NCBI GenBank assembly: GCA_001970855.1
Contig: LSSN01005920.1
Span: forward strand, 1 to 35,611
DNA: 35,611 bases
DNA from: Smittium culicis
Taxonomy: Eukaryota; Kickxellomycota; Harpellomycetes; Harpellales; Legeriomycetaceae
Direction of reading: 5' to 3'
How positions within the stretch are numbered: the stretch's first letter is position 1; each line of letters opens with the position of its first letter. Of the stretch, positions 13,200 through 24,088 are shown piece after piece. A program made the translations under genes and the position numbers. Below the pieces are notes generated by a model. The model saw only the letters and a list, made by a program, of their open reading frames with translations, was not told where the DNA came from and did not search any database.

Positions 13200-14029
13200 T
13201 GAGAAATAAAATTAAAAGTAAATTATGTAAATAATTGTTATCGGAGCAGAATTGGAAAAAAAATCCGTAATAAAAGAAATAACACAATAAATTATTCAAC
13301 AGCAAAGTGTAGAGAATAAGTAAAAAAATAAACGAAAAAAATAATTTTAAAAATGAAAAGCGATGAAAATATCAGGAATAAACAATAGAAAAAAAATATT
13401 GAGGATAATTTTGGTTTAAGATAAAACGGACATTTAATTTAAGAATAAATGTGTAAAAAAACCAGAAATATTTTGTACAAAACACCAAGTACTTGGAAAA
13501 AAAATTAAGTATGATCAGTCCCTAGCGGGGAAAAATTCAAGTTAAAAGATAGCAAATAATACGCTTTAAATGATGAATTAAGCGGGAATAAACTGTAAAA
13601 AAGAAATATCCGAAAATTAACGAAAAAATTTAGACCATAATTTTCGACGGTCAGGACTGATTAAATGACAGAAAAAATTCCCAGTTCTAATCAGGTAAAG
13701 CATTGTGGAATTAATAAATAATACGTAAAAAATTATTTAAATTTAAGCATGAAAGTGAAAAATTTGTTCAAAATAAGCGAATTAATGATTTTGAATTATA
13801 TAAAATACGGAAAAATTTAAAATTAAAAATGACAAATATTGAACTAAAAATTTGATTGCAAGCAGAAAAGTTATTTAAATTAGGAGTATTAGCAATTTTT
13901 AATCATTAATCTAAATAGACAAAATTGGGTCCGTGACAATCCAGAGCGTGATTTAGAATTTTACTAAATTTTATTCAGGAGAATATACGCCCTCATATTA
14001 CAATAAAATTAGATAAATTTAAATTTTAC
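13200..14029. other. A-rich, strand-asymmetric stretch without a gene
   Basis: On the plus strand A clearly exceeds T, and AAAAA runs alternate with short GGA, CGG or GCGGGG patches, unlike the balanced A/T desert to its left. No frame stays open. A-rich coding strands are common in retroelements, so this may be a heavily decayed retroelement body, but no motif survives. Confidence 0.4.
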
Positions 14030-14270
14030 AATTTTAAAAAGAACGGATTCGGAGTGAATACTGGTATATGGGGCTTCTTGCAATTATCTAGGTCAAGTGC
14101 TGATATTGAATTCTTCGACGTCTAGAAGCTACGTCATATACAGGATTAATTCGAATTCTGCCTTCGTGTGTATCAATTGCCTCAATCTATTCAGATATAC
14201 TGTTCGTAGGTGGTCTATGAATCATTAATACACTTGAATCGCATGACCCGGCCGGATTCGCTTTCGGCAT

Positions 14271-14837
14271 ATATTTTTCACGCAATTAGTTAGTCAAATA
14301 ATTTATAATTGGTTTACAAACTAATAAGTTTTTTTAAAACGAATAAAAAGAATGATTTTTAACAAGCTTATTTAATATTTTGTACTAAACGAATAGTAAG
14401 ATAAATACAAATCAAAGTTATCAAAGTTATTTTAATTAATTCAAAATTTCAAGTTCAAAGTATTTAGGAATTTTGTTTCATCCAAAATTCGGTGCCCTGC
14501 CTCATTTCCTTTTTTTAGCTTTTTATATCTTTTCATTTTTTTTATTTTTTTTATTTTATTTTTTTTTAGCTTATTATATCTTTTCATTTTTTTTATTTTT
14601 TTTATTTTTTTTTTATTTCGATTTTTTTATGTACTTTCCTTTATTTTTATTTTGTTTTGATATTTTCGGTATTCGGTTATTTCGAATGCCTCCGCAATAA
14701 GTAAGTAAAATCTTTATTTATTTTTTTATCAAGAGTTGATTTATATTTATAAATATATAAGATAAATATGATTTTATGTTAATAATAAATATTTAAGTAA
14801 TCTTATTTGGATTGCCTAAAATATTTACTACATATTA
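14271..14837. other. ~567 bp insertion splitting copy A
   Basis: Defined by comparison: in copy B the matching segments run together (29620-29531), while in copy A they are about 567 bases apart. The inserted stretch is AT-rich, holds the T-rich tandem repeat at 14515-14616, and contains AAATTCGGTGCCC (near 14486), a string also seen in the LINE ORF1 near 19153. No clear splice sites frame it, so an inserted element is more likely than an intron. No target duplication was identified. Confidence 0.4.
14515..14616 (+). repeat. Tandem repeat, two units of 51 bp, T-rich
   Basis: The unit begins TTAGCTT-TTATATCTTTTC and continues as T runs broken by single A residues; the second unit starts at 14566. 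The open reading frame across it (from 14473, starting at TTG) is an artefact of the T runs, giving mostly Phe. Confidence 0.7.
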
Positions 14838-15540
14838 AAAGAGCTCAAAAGATTTGACTCGGAAAAAAAATGCTTGAGCATAATCATCTGTTATAGTAAA
14901 TTCTTAGTCATTTACCAATGAATTCCATGTTATAAATCTTATTAAGTTTGAAGAAAATGTCATAGTGATCACACTTAATACCTTTATACACTTCATTTAA
15001 TGCCTTGGGATATTTTCTAGAAAATTTATGTTTGGTTTATTCACGAGCTCCACTGATGATAATCTTTTTGCCTTCATGCTTTCTATTACTATATGAAAAA
15101 ATTGTGCGTCCTTAGACATTTTCGCCTGAAAATTAAGCATATTAGAATAAAACATCTACACTCCATTTATAATTGCAAGCGGAGGTGAATGGCTAACTGG
15201 TTAAGCCGGAGTTCCGAATGTGATCGACTGAGTCGCGAAAATTTCATCTGATCGTACGGAATCAGATAGACTGAAATTGAATATTGGCTGCATTTATGAA
15301 TTTTTAGACTGTTGCGTAAGTCAATCAACTCTTTTAGCCTGAATAAAGAGCTCTTCTCGTAGATGCTTGTTTTCATAATCCAATTTCTCAATCCTAGCTA
15401 AATTGAGCGCTTGATTTTTCTTAAAGACCTCTCTCATATTGACTAGATTTAAATTCATTAGATGGATAAAGGTATAAAACTCTTTAAAAAAATATTGGCT
15501 ATAACCATCGAACGAGTATTCTATCGGCAATAACTTGTAA

Positions 15541-18238
15541 ATATAATTTTGTAAAGCATAACAAGAATTAAATTGTGGAAAAACTTGGTCTATTTAGACA
15601 AAGTTATAAAAATTAAAATAAATTGTAAATGGCTAAGTTTGTAGCACGGTATAAATTAGCCAAATCCAAAAAAAATAAAAAAAAGGCATTAAACTCGCAC
15701 AATGTTGCGAATTTAATTTTTTCGAATAATTTGTTATACAAAAGAGCCTATACATAAAAACTAAAAAAAAAAAAAGCAAAGCACAAAAAAAAACTAAAGC
15801 ATACACTTTAGCCGCCAAAAAGCCATTTTTATGTGCTAGAAACAAATTTAACGGTGCCTTGATGTCAGGAATTGAAAGTTAAAAGAAATAAATCAAGAAA
15901 TATATTCCAAGAAAAGGTAATCAAGGTATTATGTGCATAACACTCTAGAGCTTTATAAAAAATTTTAGAATACAATGGAACCTTATAGGAAATTATGGAA
16001 TGTTACCCATAGACTATATTAGTTGCTTCTAGAACCTTCTAAAAGATTCCATAATATTCCGAAATTATTTTTTTGAAAACTATTAATGCTTTTATTATTT
16101 TATTTAATAAAATCATTTAGATTTTTCTTCAAAAGTATATGATGATAAATTTTTTACACCTTTCAGAAAAATCTAAATGTTATTTATTTTATTATGTTTA
16201 TCCAATAAAAATAAAATTTACCTATAAATTAACTAGATAACACTATATTAGTAATAGTTTTAGTCTTAGTTTCGGTTTCAGTACAACCTTAGCCCTGTTT
16301 TTATTCTTCCCTTCGTGCCTAAAAAAAAATATAATTCTTTTATAGACTAATTTTATACTATAGTTTATTCTTATTTGGTATCAATTATTTATTAGTAATA
16401 TAATTATATTTTATGATTTTAAATATTTGATAACCCAAAACATATTAATTTTGTTTAGGGCTATATAAAAAAGGTTAATGTATTTTTTAAAATAAAATTT
16501 TCACTTTACTTTTGTCTGTTAAGACATCCAAGCGAATAGATATAATTTGTATAAAATTTAACAATGAGGACAGATTTTATTTTGGGTTGAGTTTATTAGA
16601 AAGCTTGTATAATTTATTTGATGATATCCAAAAAAAAATCCAATAGGTTTTATTTATAAATCAAACCTATAATTTTTCCATAACTTAAAATTCTAGAGTT
16701 TAGCAGCTGGATGAGCAGCTTTTTTAACTAGTATTATTTTAGAATAGTTGAAATTTAAAATAAGAAAAAAATAAAAAACTCTACTAAATATCGCAATTTA
16801 CATAAAGTTTATTCTATACAAACTTTTGCATTTATTTAATATTCTTATATTCTTATGTTCTTATATTATCAGTGATGTTTAAAAAATTTTATATTTGTGA
16901 ATAATATATTTGCTATTATGTTAGGCTAAATTAACTTTTTTATAATACAAAAAAAGAGAAATTCAAATTTAAAGTTGGTACTATTTAAACATGCTTATTT
17001 CTATTGTATATATGCTGTATAAATATACATTTATAAGAATTAGTTATATATTATCAAAGCATATCTTATTATGCAATAAATTTTTAGAAATGATTTTGAT
17101 ATTAATATCTGCCAATAAGCACTTTAAAACTATTAATAAATTATCTATATTAATTCGGAACTATTTTTAGATATAAATAAAAGATACCTATTTACATCTA
17201 TAGAGATATGCTGTCATAAAATGAAAACAAAAAATAAGAAAAGCAAAAACATCAAAAAAAATAAGAAAGTTAAGACAAAAGATACCTTTTTATAAGACAT
17301 ATTTTTTTTACATTATTAACATAATTATCATATATTTTTTGCTTCTTTAAATCTATTCAAATAAAATTGAAATTTAAAAGAACTTTATAGTATATATAGA
17401 CACAAGAAAAAACTATCTCTGCTTAAAGCATGCCTTATGTATAAAATACTATCAGCTTTATTCAATAATTATGGATTTTTACTTATAATCTATGAAATAC
17501 TCTTTTATCTGAGTGTCTATACATATTGTCTTTATTTATATATTTTTTGCTTTAAATATTTCTGTAATAAAATAAAATTAATCTGCGCTTTTGACCAAAT
17601 AAAGTCGATGGTTTTAAAAAGAAAAAAGATATTTCTTATATTTTTAGATAAAAATATCACCCTATTATTAATTTTTATTTTTATTGTATTATTTTGGTTA
17701 AACATTCAATTCTCTAATTAATCATTCAACAAAGTACTCGCTAACTTATGACAATCTCAAATTTTATTCAGCTACTAAATAATTTTTTTACACCTTTCTA
17801 AATAAAAAAGACTAAAATCATCGAAAACTTATTCTATTGACTGTAAATTATAAATAAAACTTTTTTGTGCTTACCAAAAAGTAAATATTGGTAAAATATC
17901 CGCCATTTTAGGCGAGCTTAACTGTTGCAATTAAATTGTAAGAGAAAAATTGATACACGTTTTTTAGTTATCCAATTCAAAAAAAAAACTGCGCAAATCG
18001 CCAAATTAAATTAACGTGATAATTTAAAATAATTTTCTACGCAATAAAACCCTCACTCAAAAGAAAAAGCTCAAATTTATTCTGCTAAGGCCATTTAAAG
18101 AAATAAAATGTGCTATAACATTATTTGATGACGTATATAAGGGAAATTTTTTGTTAAAAACGCTAAGATAACCATTTTAAAAAAAATTGAACCAAAAATG
18201 ATCAAATCTATATTCAGATACGATGAATAAATTGATTA
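15541..18238. other. AT-rich spacer with a heat-shock-element-like array
   Basis: No supportable gene. Two hydrophobic reading frames (minus 15845-15633, starting at TTG; plus 17437-17721, starting at ATG, 94 codons, two possible membrane segments) are what T-rich DNA produces by chance and are not called. The notable part is the TTC/GAA array at 16027-16049 and a TATA-like box on the minus strand near 15955. Confidence 0.5.
16027..16049. promoter_or_regulatory. Heat-shock-element-like array
   Basis: The sequence reads TTCtaGAAccTTCtaAAAgaTTC: five alternating 5-bp units of which four are exact, the pattern bound by heat-shock factor trimers (nGAAn repeats). A minus-strand TATAAAG lies near 15955, about 70 bases further in the direction of copy A, so it could be the old promoter of that gene. 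The match could also be accidental. Confidence 0.35.
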
Positions 18239-19624
18239 AAGCCGTATAGAGACGTTTCAGACAAACATCTACTATATGTCGAAAAGCAAACCAGCATAAA
18301 ACGACTGTGCCAAAATGGCTCAGATCGTAAAATTGGAATACCATGGGCGCAGTTTCAAGGTGACCATATGAATGCTCTCTATAAACTCGCCCACGACCTC
18401 GATGGTTACATCTACATTATAAAAGATGACCATCGAGCTAGAATCACTTAACTAATTTTTAGCAAAAAAGAAGATGCAGAGAGCGTGATGCAAAAAACAT
18501 TTTCACACAACCTTTAAGAATTTGAAATGTATCAGACAGAAAAACTAGAGGAGGACATCACCGTCGTCAACATCCTAAACCTTGGAGATGTTGATATACT
18601 CACTCTACTGGATTTAATCTAGGACACACTTGAGCCGATATCAGAAATTATTGATATCAGCGCTCTATGAAGAAAAGGGCTCACTGAATTTCTTCCCTTT
18701 GGGGTCAAAATTTTATTAAGAAAAAAATCCGCTGATACAATCATTCCAAGCTTCCTAGACTATGAGTATGGAAAAAATAACATCTTTTATAGAGGATGTA
18801 AAGAAGCTTGCAGCTACTGTAAGCAAGAAGGACACTGGAAGTCCAACTGCGAGTTTTTGAAAAACAAAAGATGAAAAAATCCAAAAAAAAATCAAAATGA
18901 AACAATAGATCAAACTGATGACCAAATTAAAAGTACAGCCGAATTTGATATGGAGCCAGATGTTCAATCAGGGGCTGATGAACCTAAATATGTAGACCAG
19001 AAACTTCCCAACCATCTAGTTTCTGAACAACGAAGAGGTACAGTTGAGATGAAACGACCTCTTGCTAGCTCAAGAGCTATAAAAGAGTCAAGAAATGTAG
19101 AAAAAATTGACACACAACCTGATGAGCCGATTTTACAAAACTCATTGGGCCAAAATTCGGTGCCCAAAACACACGGAAAAAATATTTCAGAAAATATTGA
19201 AAACTACGATGTCAATAACAGGACTGAAAAAAAGTATAAAAAAATTATAATACCTAGCACTCCGGTGTCAGAGGACTCTTTTAGCTACAGCACGCCAACA
19301 AAATTATAAACTATGGCCGAAAAAGCCAGAAACAATCAAATTACTCAGGATCAGTACATATAATTCAAAAAAAATATAGTGATTAGAATTTCAGCGAATC
19401 AGCCGCTGAAATTAATTATTCGTCCGATCCGCCCGACCACACCGATCAGGACATGGATTTCGAATAATTTGCTAAAACCAAAATTAAATATACTTAAAAA
19501 CACCATAAAAAATAAAAGCAAAAAAAAACAAGAAAAACTCTTGGTCCTCAACGTCCAGGAACTCAAAAAAGAGACTGTGAAAAAGTATATTGTGCTAAAC
19601 TCTGCACTCACTGAACGCTCTTTC
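18239..19624 (+). pseudogene. LINE-type ORF1 (gag-like, CCHC zinc knuckle), decayed
   Basis: One frame can be followed from about 18239 to the stop at 19307-19309 through four or five stop codons; the last 119 codons (18950-19309) are uninterrupted. It contains WAQFQGDHMNALYKLAHDL near 18344 and an exact CX2CX4HX4C knuckle at 18809-18850 (C-SY-C-KQEG-H-WKSN-C) just after YRGCKEA. That order matches the nucleic-acid-binding ORF1 of non-LTR retrotransposons, which precedes an endonuclease/reverse-transcriptase ORF2. A charged, Ser/Pro-rich tail follows, and coding-like sequence resumes in another frame from 19387 (SESAAEINYSSDPPDHTDQD) up to the LTR at 19625. No ORF2 follows; the LTR retrotransposon begins instead, so it may have inserted at the end of ORF1. 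The family is inferred from the knuckle context; a gag of another element cannot be excluded. Confidence 0.6.
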
Positions 19625-19792
19625 TGTTAAGATTTGGTTGGATTAATTTCAATTAATTAATTGATCTAAAATATCCGATCAAATAAACTTATTTGATAGC
19701 ATAAAAGTCTTATTTATTCATTTTTAGAATCTACAAGTCTTTCAATTTTCTCTTTTTTCTTTTCTCTCAATAAAAAATATTCTAATATCACA
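19625..19792 (+). repeat. 5' LTR of the chromovirus
   Basis: About 168 bp, from TGTTAAGATTTGG to ...ATATCACA. Its first 25 bases agree with the 3' LTR at 24 positions, and similarity then falls but can be followed to AAAAAATATT near the end. It has a TATA-like CATAAAAG at 19700-19707 and, 34 bases on, the segment AAGTCTTTCAAT (19735-19746) that is complementary to the primer site just after the LTR. Confidence 0.75.
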
Positions 19793-19793
19793 T

Positions 19794-19805
19794 ATTGAAA
19801 GACTT
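19794..19805 (+). other. Primer binding site, self-priming type
   Basis: ATTGAAAGACTT, two bases after the LTR end, is the exact reverse complement of AAGTCTTTCAAT at 19735-19746 inside the same LTR. In Tf1 of fission yeast the first 11 bases of the RNA fold back on such a site and prime reverse transcription in place of a tRNA. This predicts RNA start at about 19735. I found no obvious tRNA 3' end complement here. Confidence 0.6.
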
Positions 19806-19841
19806 TCAAACGATTTTTATAAAATAAATAATAAATTCAAT

Positions 19842-19859
19842 TTCTGCTTCTGCTTCTGC
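19842..19859 (+). repeat. (TTCTGC)3 short tandem repeat
   Basis: Three exact six-base units in the leader between the primer site and gag. Confidence 0.8.
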
Positions 19860-20042
19860 TTTTTTATTATTCTATAATGAATTGCCTGGAAAACTCAAAT
19901 AACCCTTTTCGTGTGGCAGAAATTCGAAATCCGGATATATAAAAATTTTACGGAAAAATTAAAAACTAATTTTCATTTAAAAAAGCGTTAGAACTTCATT
20001 ACTGGATGTATCCAGAATATTTCTCAATCAAAAAAAAAATCA

Positions 20043-20636
20043 TACGTTGAAAGCCAAATTATGGGTACTGCTGGTATATAATTTGAGAATTTATTCCAAG
20101 TAAATCACCGCTTTTTCAAAAAAATTACTACTTCATTTCAGTATTTTAATAAGATTTTCTGGTTCAGACTCTGTAATAATTGCCATAGCCAAATTAAAGA
20201 ATGCATTCAAGAGAAACGAAGCGTTGCAGAATATGCAGCCAAGTTTACGAACTTAGAATTACTGATAGACTTCGATGAACCTATACCTAAAGAAATATTT
20301 CTGAATAACCTGAATTCAGAGTACTTGAAATAGTTATTTTCTGCCGAATTACCCAACTCTATTGAGGAGTTAATGTATACGGTCATCAGAGCCGATAATT
20401 GAATCAAATGTAGGAGAAAGTAAGGCTCAAATATTTCGGGTACCTCTTTCATCAGCCAAAGAAATTATATCTCGAACTCTACCGAGTCGACAATTAAACA
20501 CGAGCCTATGGAAATCGATGTTATATACAGTAAAAGAAAGGGACCTCTTTCAGACGAAGAAAGACAAAGAAGATTAAAGAATAATTTTTGCTTGTATTTT
20601 GATGAATGCGAGCACTACAAAAACAACTACCCTTGA
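20043..20636 (+). pseudogene. gag of the chromovirus, decayed
   Basis: A single frame can be read from about 20043 to 20636 through several stop codons. It carries the capsid-like segment SVAEYAAKFTNLELLIDFDE (from 20219), as in retrotransposon gag capsids, and a basic RQRRLKNNFC lead into a zinc knuckle at 20589-20633. In the knuckle the CX2CX4HX4C pattern survives only as C, F, H, Y: the second and fourth cysteines are replaced by Phe (TTT) and Tyr (TAC), each one base away from a Cys codon. The knuckle would have bound the element's RNA in the particle. The gag start is uncertain because the region before 20043 is degraded. Confidence 0.7.
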
Positions 20637-20639
20637 TCA

Positions 20640-23600
20640 AAATATTTAAAAGCCAAATCCCAGAAGTAAATAAGGAGTTACTCCTTGGAAAAAACGAATT
20701 TAATTTTTCCATTTTTAATTATAGAAATAGTATTAATTTTCCAAAAAGATTTGCTTTTTCAATAAAGCTATTTTATCTCAAAAAATACTTCAATATCATG
20801 CTCTTATTGACTCTGATTCATTAGAATTTTATAAGCACTGCTATATTTATATAAATAAAACTCGCTACATGAAAATTAAAAACACCAATATAGGTTAAGA
20901 CAATAAATTGTAAAAAACTGAGCGAAAAAAATATCGAGGGGTACACAAACGAATTCAAAATAATCTTCAATGAACACTCCGAAAAAATAAACCTCTATCC
21001 TATACACTCTTCACTCGCGGATATAATTCTTGGACTTGCATGGCTAAAAATGCATAATCCTAAAATACATAAAGATCAAAAAAGCCTAAATTTTAGCTCC
21101 AATTACTGCAAATTAAGCTGTCTATATAATATTCATGTAAATGCTATATTTTAAGCTCCCATAGAAACCTGTACGATATAGATTAGTGAAAGCAATTTCG
21201 ACTTTAGCAATAACGAATCTAACTATTTTTCAACAGAAGAAAAAGATGACACAAATAGTGAGCTGGAAATTCACGCTGCCGCAGTACTAAATGCTGAAAT
21301 TGGCCCAGAGGAAGACATATAAACAAAGCTATATTGAAAATATTTACCAGTATTCAGTGAGAAAAGTGCAAAAATGATACATAGCACCGAGAATTTGGCT
21401 GCACTATAGATAAAACTGCTAAATTCAAGTCATATTCAGGGCCGATATACCTGTTAATCGAGCTAGAATTAATAGAACTAAGAGAATATTTTGACGAAAA
21501 CTTAAAAAAGGGATTTATACAGCCATCAAAATCTCCGTGTGGAGCAACAATAATTCTTTAAAACAAATAGGACGATAGCCTAAGAATATGCGTTGACTTT
21601 AGTAGACTCAATAGTGCTACTGTCTAAAAACAAATCTCTTCCACGTATTGACAGTGCTATTGACAGGCTCAGAGAAGCATAAATATTCACAAAGCTCGAT
21701 CTGAGGAACGCATACAATCTTATAAGTATCAAAGAAGGCGACGAGTGGAAAATCGCGTTTAGGTGCCGATATGGGCTATACTAATATCGGGTAATGCCAT
21801 TTGGCTTAACAAATGCGCTGGCTACATTTCAAAATTCTGTGAATACTATTCTTAGGGATGTTCTTGAAATTACGCAATCGCATATCTCGACGACGTCATG
21901 ATCTATTCAAGAAATTAAGAAGAACGTATTAATCACGTTAGCTCAATATTTGAAAAGCTTTTGGAATACAAACTATATCTAAATAAAGAAATATGCGTTT
22001 TCCATGCTGAAGAAGTGGAATATTTGGGTAATTATGAATTTGATGACAGTATCATACCAGATAAAAATAAGTTGGATGATGTAATAGAATGGAAAACGCC
22101 AAGCCCTCAGAAGGAAATGCATGTCTTTATGGAATTTGCAAACTGTTATAGAAAATTCATCCCAGAATTTTCAAAACTGACCACACCAATAACAAACCTA
22201 CTCAAGAAGAATACAAAGTTTGATTGGAATAAGCAAGCTGATCAAGCAATCAACTTAATTCTTGAAAAGCTAACATCAACGGATATCTTAGAATACACAA
22301 ATCCCGATAAGCCTTTTACAGTTGAGACCGACTCTTCTAATTATGCTATCTGGGCTGTTCTTTCACAGCAATCTGAAGACGGCGATCTTTGAGCTTGCGC
22401 TTTTTACTAAGGAAACTGAATAAAAGCGAATTAAATTACCACATTTAAGATAAAGAATTGCATGTTATAGTAGCATCGCTTAAAGAATGGAGCCATTATC
22501 TAGATGGCGCAAAAGACTAGTTCACAGTTATTACATTTCATAAGAATCTAGAATAATTTAAGAAAGCTAAATCACTCGAATGAAGCAAAGTATGATGGTA
22601 AAACTTGTTAAGAAAGTACGAATTAACAATAAAATACAGATATGGAAACTTAAACACGAAAGCCGATGCGCTTTCGAGGATCGGTACAAAGCAGTCAACT
22701 GTCGATAAGAACAAAAAAAAATCTATCAAAACCATTTTATAATATTAATAACGATAAAAAATAACGAAAAAATCAGAAAAATATCAAGATAAATAAAAAA
22801 TAATGCGATATCAATTTCAAGCGAAAACTACGAGTACACGATAAACATAAAGTTAGTATTACCAAATAAATTTCGGGAACTAGTAACAATAAATAATCAC
22901 GACTCTCTATCTCCAGAGAACTACAGATCTATATAAACAATAGAACTGATAGAAAAGTGATATTGGATTCCAGGGATTTCTAATTAAGTTAAATATTACG
23001 CGAAAGTTTTGGGAATGAAGAAAAGGAAAGACTAATAAACACAAATAATTTGGATTGCTGAAACCACTGTCTCTTGCCGAGAAGCCTTGGTCATCAATAA
23101 CGATAGGTTTTGATACAGAATTGCCGAGCTCAAATTGATACATAAACCTTATGGTTGTAGTGGACAGGTTTAAAAAAATGGCGCACTTTATTCCATTGTG
23201 CGCAATTCCACCTTCAGCTGAAACTGTCAATTTGTAAATTAAACATACCTTTAAATACCACGGAGTGCCTTAGGGAATCATCACCGATAGGGGCCCTCAA
23301 TTCACATCAAAATTTTGGAAAGCGCTATTTAAAACTTTAGGCGTCAAGGTAAAGATATCTACAGTTTTCCATCCTGAAACAGACGGTCATAAAGAAAGAG
23401 TGAGCCAGATATTGGAATCATACCTAAGAATGTTTATAAATTATAAGTAGGATAATTGGAAAACATTCTACCGTAGGCAGATTTCTCAATGAAATCCCAA
23501 TACAATCTTCAACAAAGATGAACCCATTCTTTGCGATAAAGGAAAAAACCCAAAATTTGAGCCAAATACAAATTTGGAAAGCAGTGTACTAAGCACTCAA

Positions 23601-24088
23601 AACAAATCCAACTAGATAAGAAAATAATATTGTTATATAATTAAAAATTTTGAACTGGCTAAATGTCCACAAAACTCAAGCAGAAAAAAAACGGAAAAAA
23701 CTAAGCGATTTCCAACCTGGAGATATGGTCTACTTAGCAAGAAAAAATATTAAAACTGCAAGGCAATCAAACGAACTAGAGTGAAGGAAAAATAAGCGAA
23801 TCTACATACAGGATAAAGTTTCCACACAAGTTATGAATACATATCGTATCCAACGTGTAATTATTAGAAAAGATATACGAAAATAATAAAACCGAAAGAA
23901 AGATCACATCGCCTCATCTGATTATCGAAGATGGACAGGAAAATTACATGGTACAAGAGAAACTGGACTTCAAAAAGGCACGAAATAAAAACTCTTATTT
24001 AATTAAACGGAAAGGTTATGGGAAAGAAGAAAACAGCTGGAGGCCTGAAGGAAACATGTACTGCACTCAGCTGCTCACTCACTTTTAA
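20640..24088 (+). pseudogene. pol of the chromovirus: protease, RT, RNase H, integrase, chromodomain, decayed
   Basis: Protease: LIDSDS at 20803-20820, where the usual DSG has become DSD, then DIILGLAWLKMHNPKI at 21020-21067. Reverse transcriptase: SGPIY near 21440, [23 protein letters not shown] (from 21689), MPFGLTNA and the catalytic YLDD at 21883-21894. The uninterrupted 21961-22392 frame covers the RT thumb (FANCYRKFIPEFSK) and the RNase H start (FTVETDSSNYAI). RNase H ends near GNLNTKADALSR (about 22680). Integrase: MVVVDRF (Asp at 23163), ITDRGPQFTSKFW (Asp at 23286) and FHPETDGHKERV (Glu at 23394); the last two are 35 residues apart, as in DD35E. The C-terminus has a GDMVYLA segment near 23725 and a chromodomain. 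More than a dozen stops and several frameshifts disable it. Confidence 0.85.
23942..24088 (+). other. Chromodomain at the integrase C-terminus
   Basis: The frame reads ...MVQEKLDFKKARNKNSYLIK, then RKGYGKEENSWRPEGN and a stop at 24086-24088. This matches the chromodomain pattern of chromovirus integrases (V-EIL---R, YLVKWKGY, NTWEPE-NL): the aromatic Tyr before the core, the GY, the NSW and the PEGN are kept, while the usual KWKGY tryptophan is Arg. Such domains direct insertion to histone-marked chromatin. The 49-codon stretch has no internal stop. Confidence 0.8.

Larger units (their letters stand above)
6886..13200. other. Extreme AT-rich desert, no gene seen
   Basis: The most AT-rich part of the window, dominated by A/T runs with TAA in every frame. 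It holds only an isolated GC-rich island (10690-10750), a 13-bp inverted repeat (12663-12694) and a short G tract (12292-12302). No tRNA, rRNA or protein-coding gene could be supported. Confidence 0.7.
14030..15540 (-). pseudogene. Copy A of an unrecognised coiled-coil protein gene, decayed
   Basis: Minus-strand coding remains in several frames, matched to copy B (28000-31190) segment by segment. The frame at 15530-15321 contains a charged, heptad-like helix (IEKLDYENKHLREEL) matching IKKLEEEKIFLRDHL of copy B, followed in both by a LTQ-S segment. At 15119 SKDAQ matches SKDIQ of copy B. At 14903-14838 EFTITDDYAQAFFFRVKSFE matches the copy B segment that starts EFTLTDE; the DNA agrees at 18 of its first 20 bases. 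At 14270 MPKANPAGS matches MPKVNPIES. Between the last two segments copy A carries about 567 extra bases (14271-14837). Stops and frameshifts show it is dead. The family is not recognised; a gag-like or other retroelement protein is possible. Confidence 0.55.

Noticed and set aside
15182..15250. tRNA-like D-arm (GGCT-AACTGGTTA-AGCC) with a partly pairing acceptor stem
   Set aside because: The anticodon stem pairs at only three of five positions, the base before the putative anticodon is C and no T-arm fits. The stretch also lies within the minus-strand coding relic of copy A, so the D-arm is probably accidental.
15633..15845. Hydrophobic minus-strand frame
   Set aside because: It starts at TTG and consists mainly of homopolymer-encoded Phe and Leu.
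17437..17721. 94-codon open frame with two hydrophobic segments
   Set aside because: T-rich DNA gives Phe/Leu/Ile/Tyr-rich frames by chance, there is no promoter or homology support, and one such length is not surprising in a window this size.
22907..23230. 107-codon frame on the minus strand
   Set aside because: It is antisense to the integrase, whose DD35E residues are on the plus strand.
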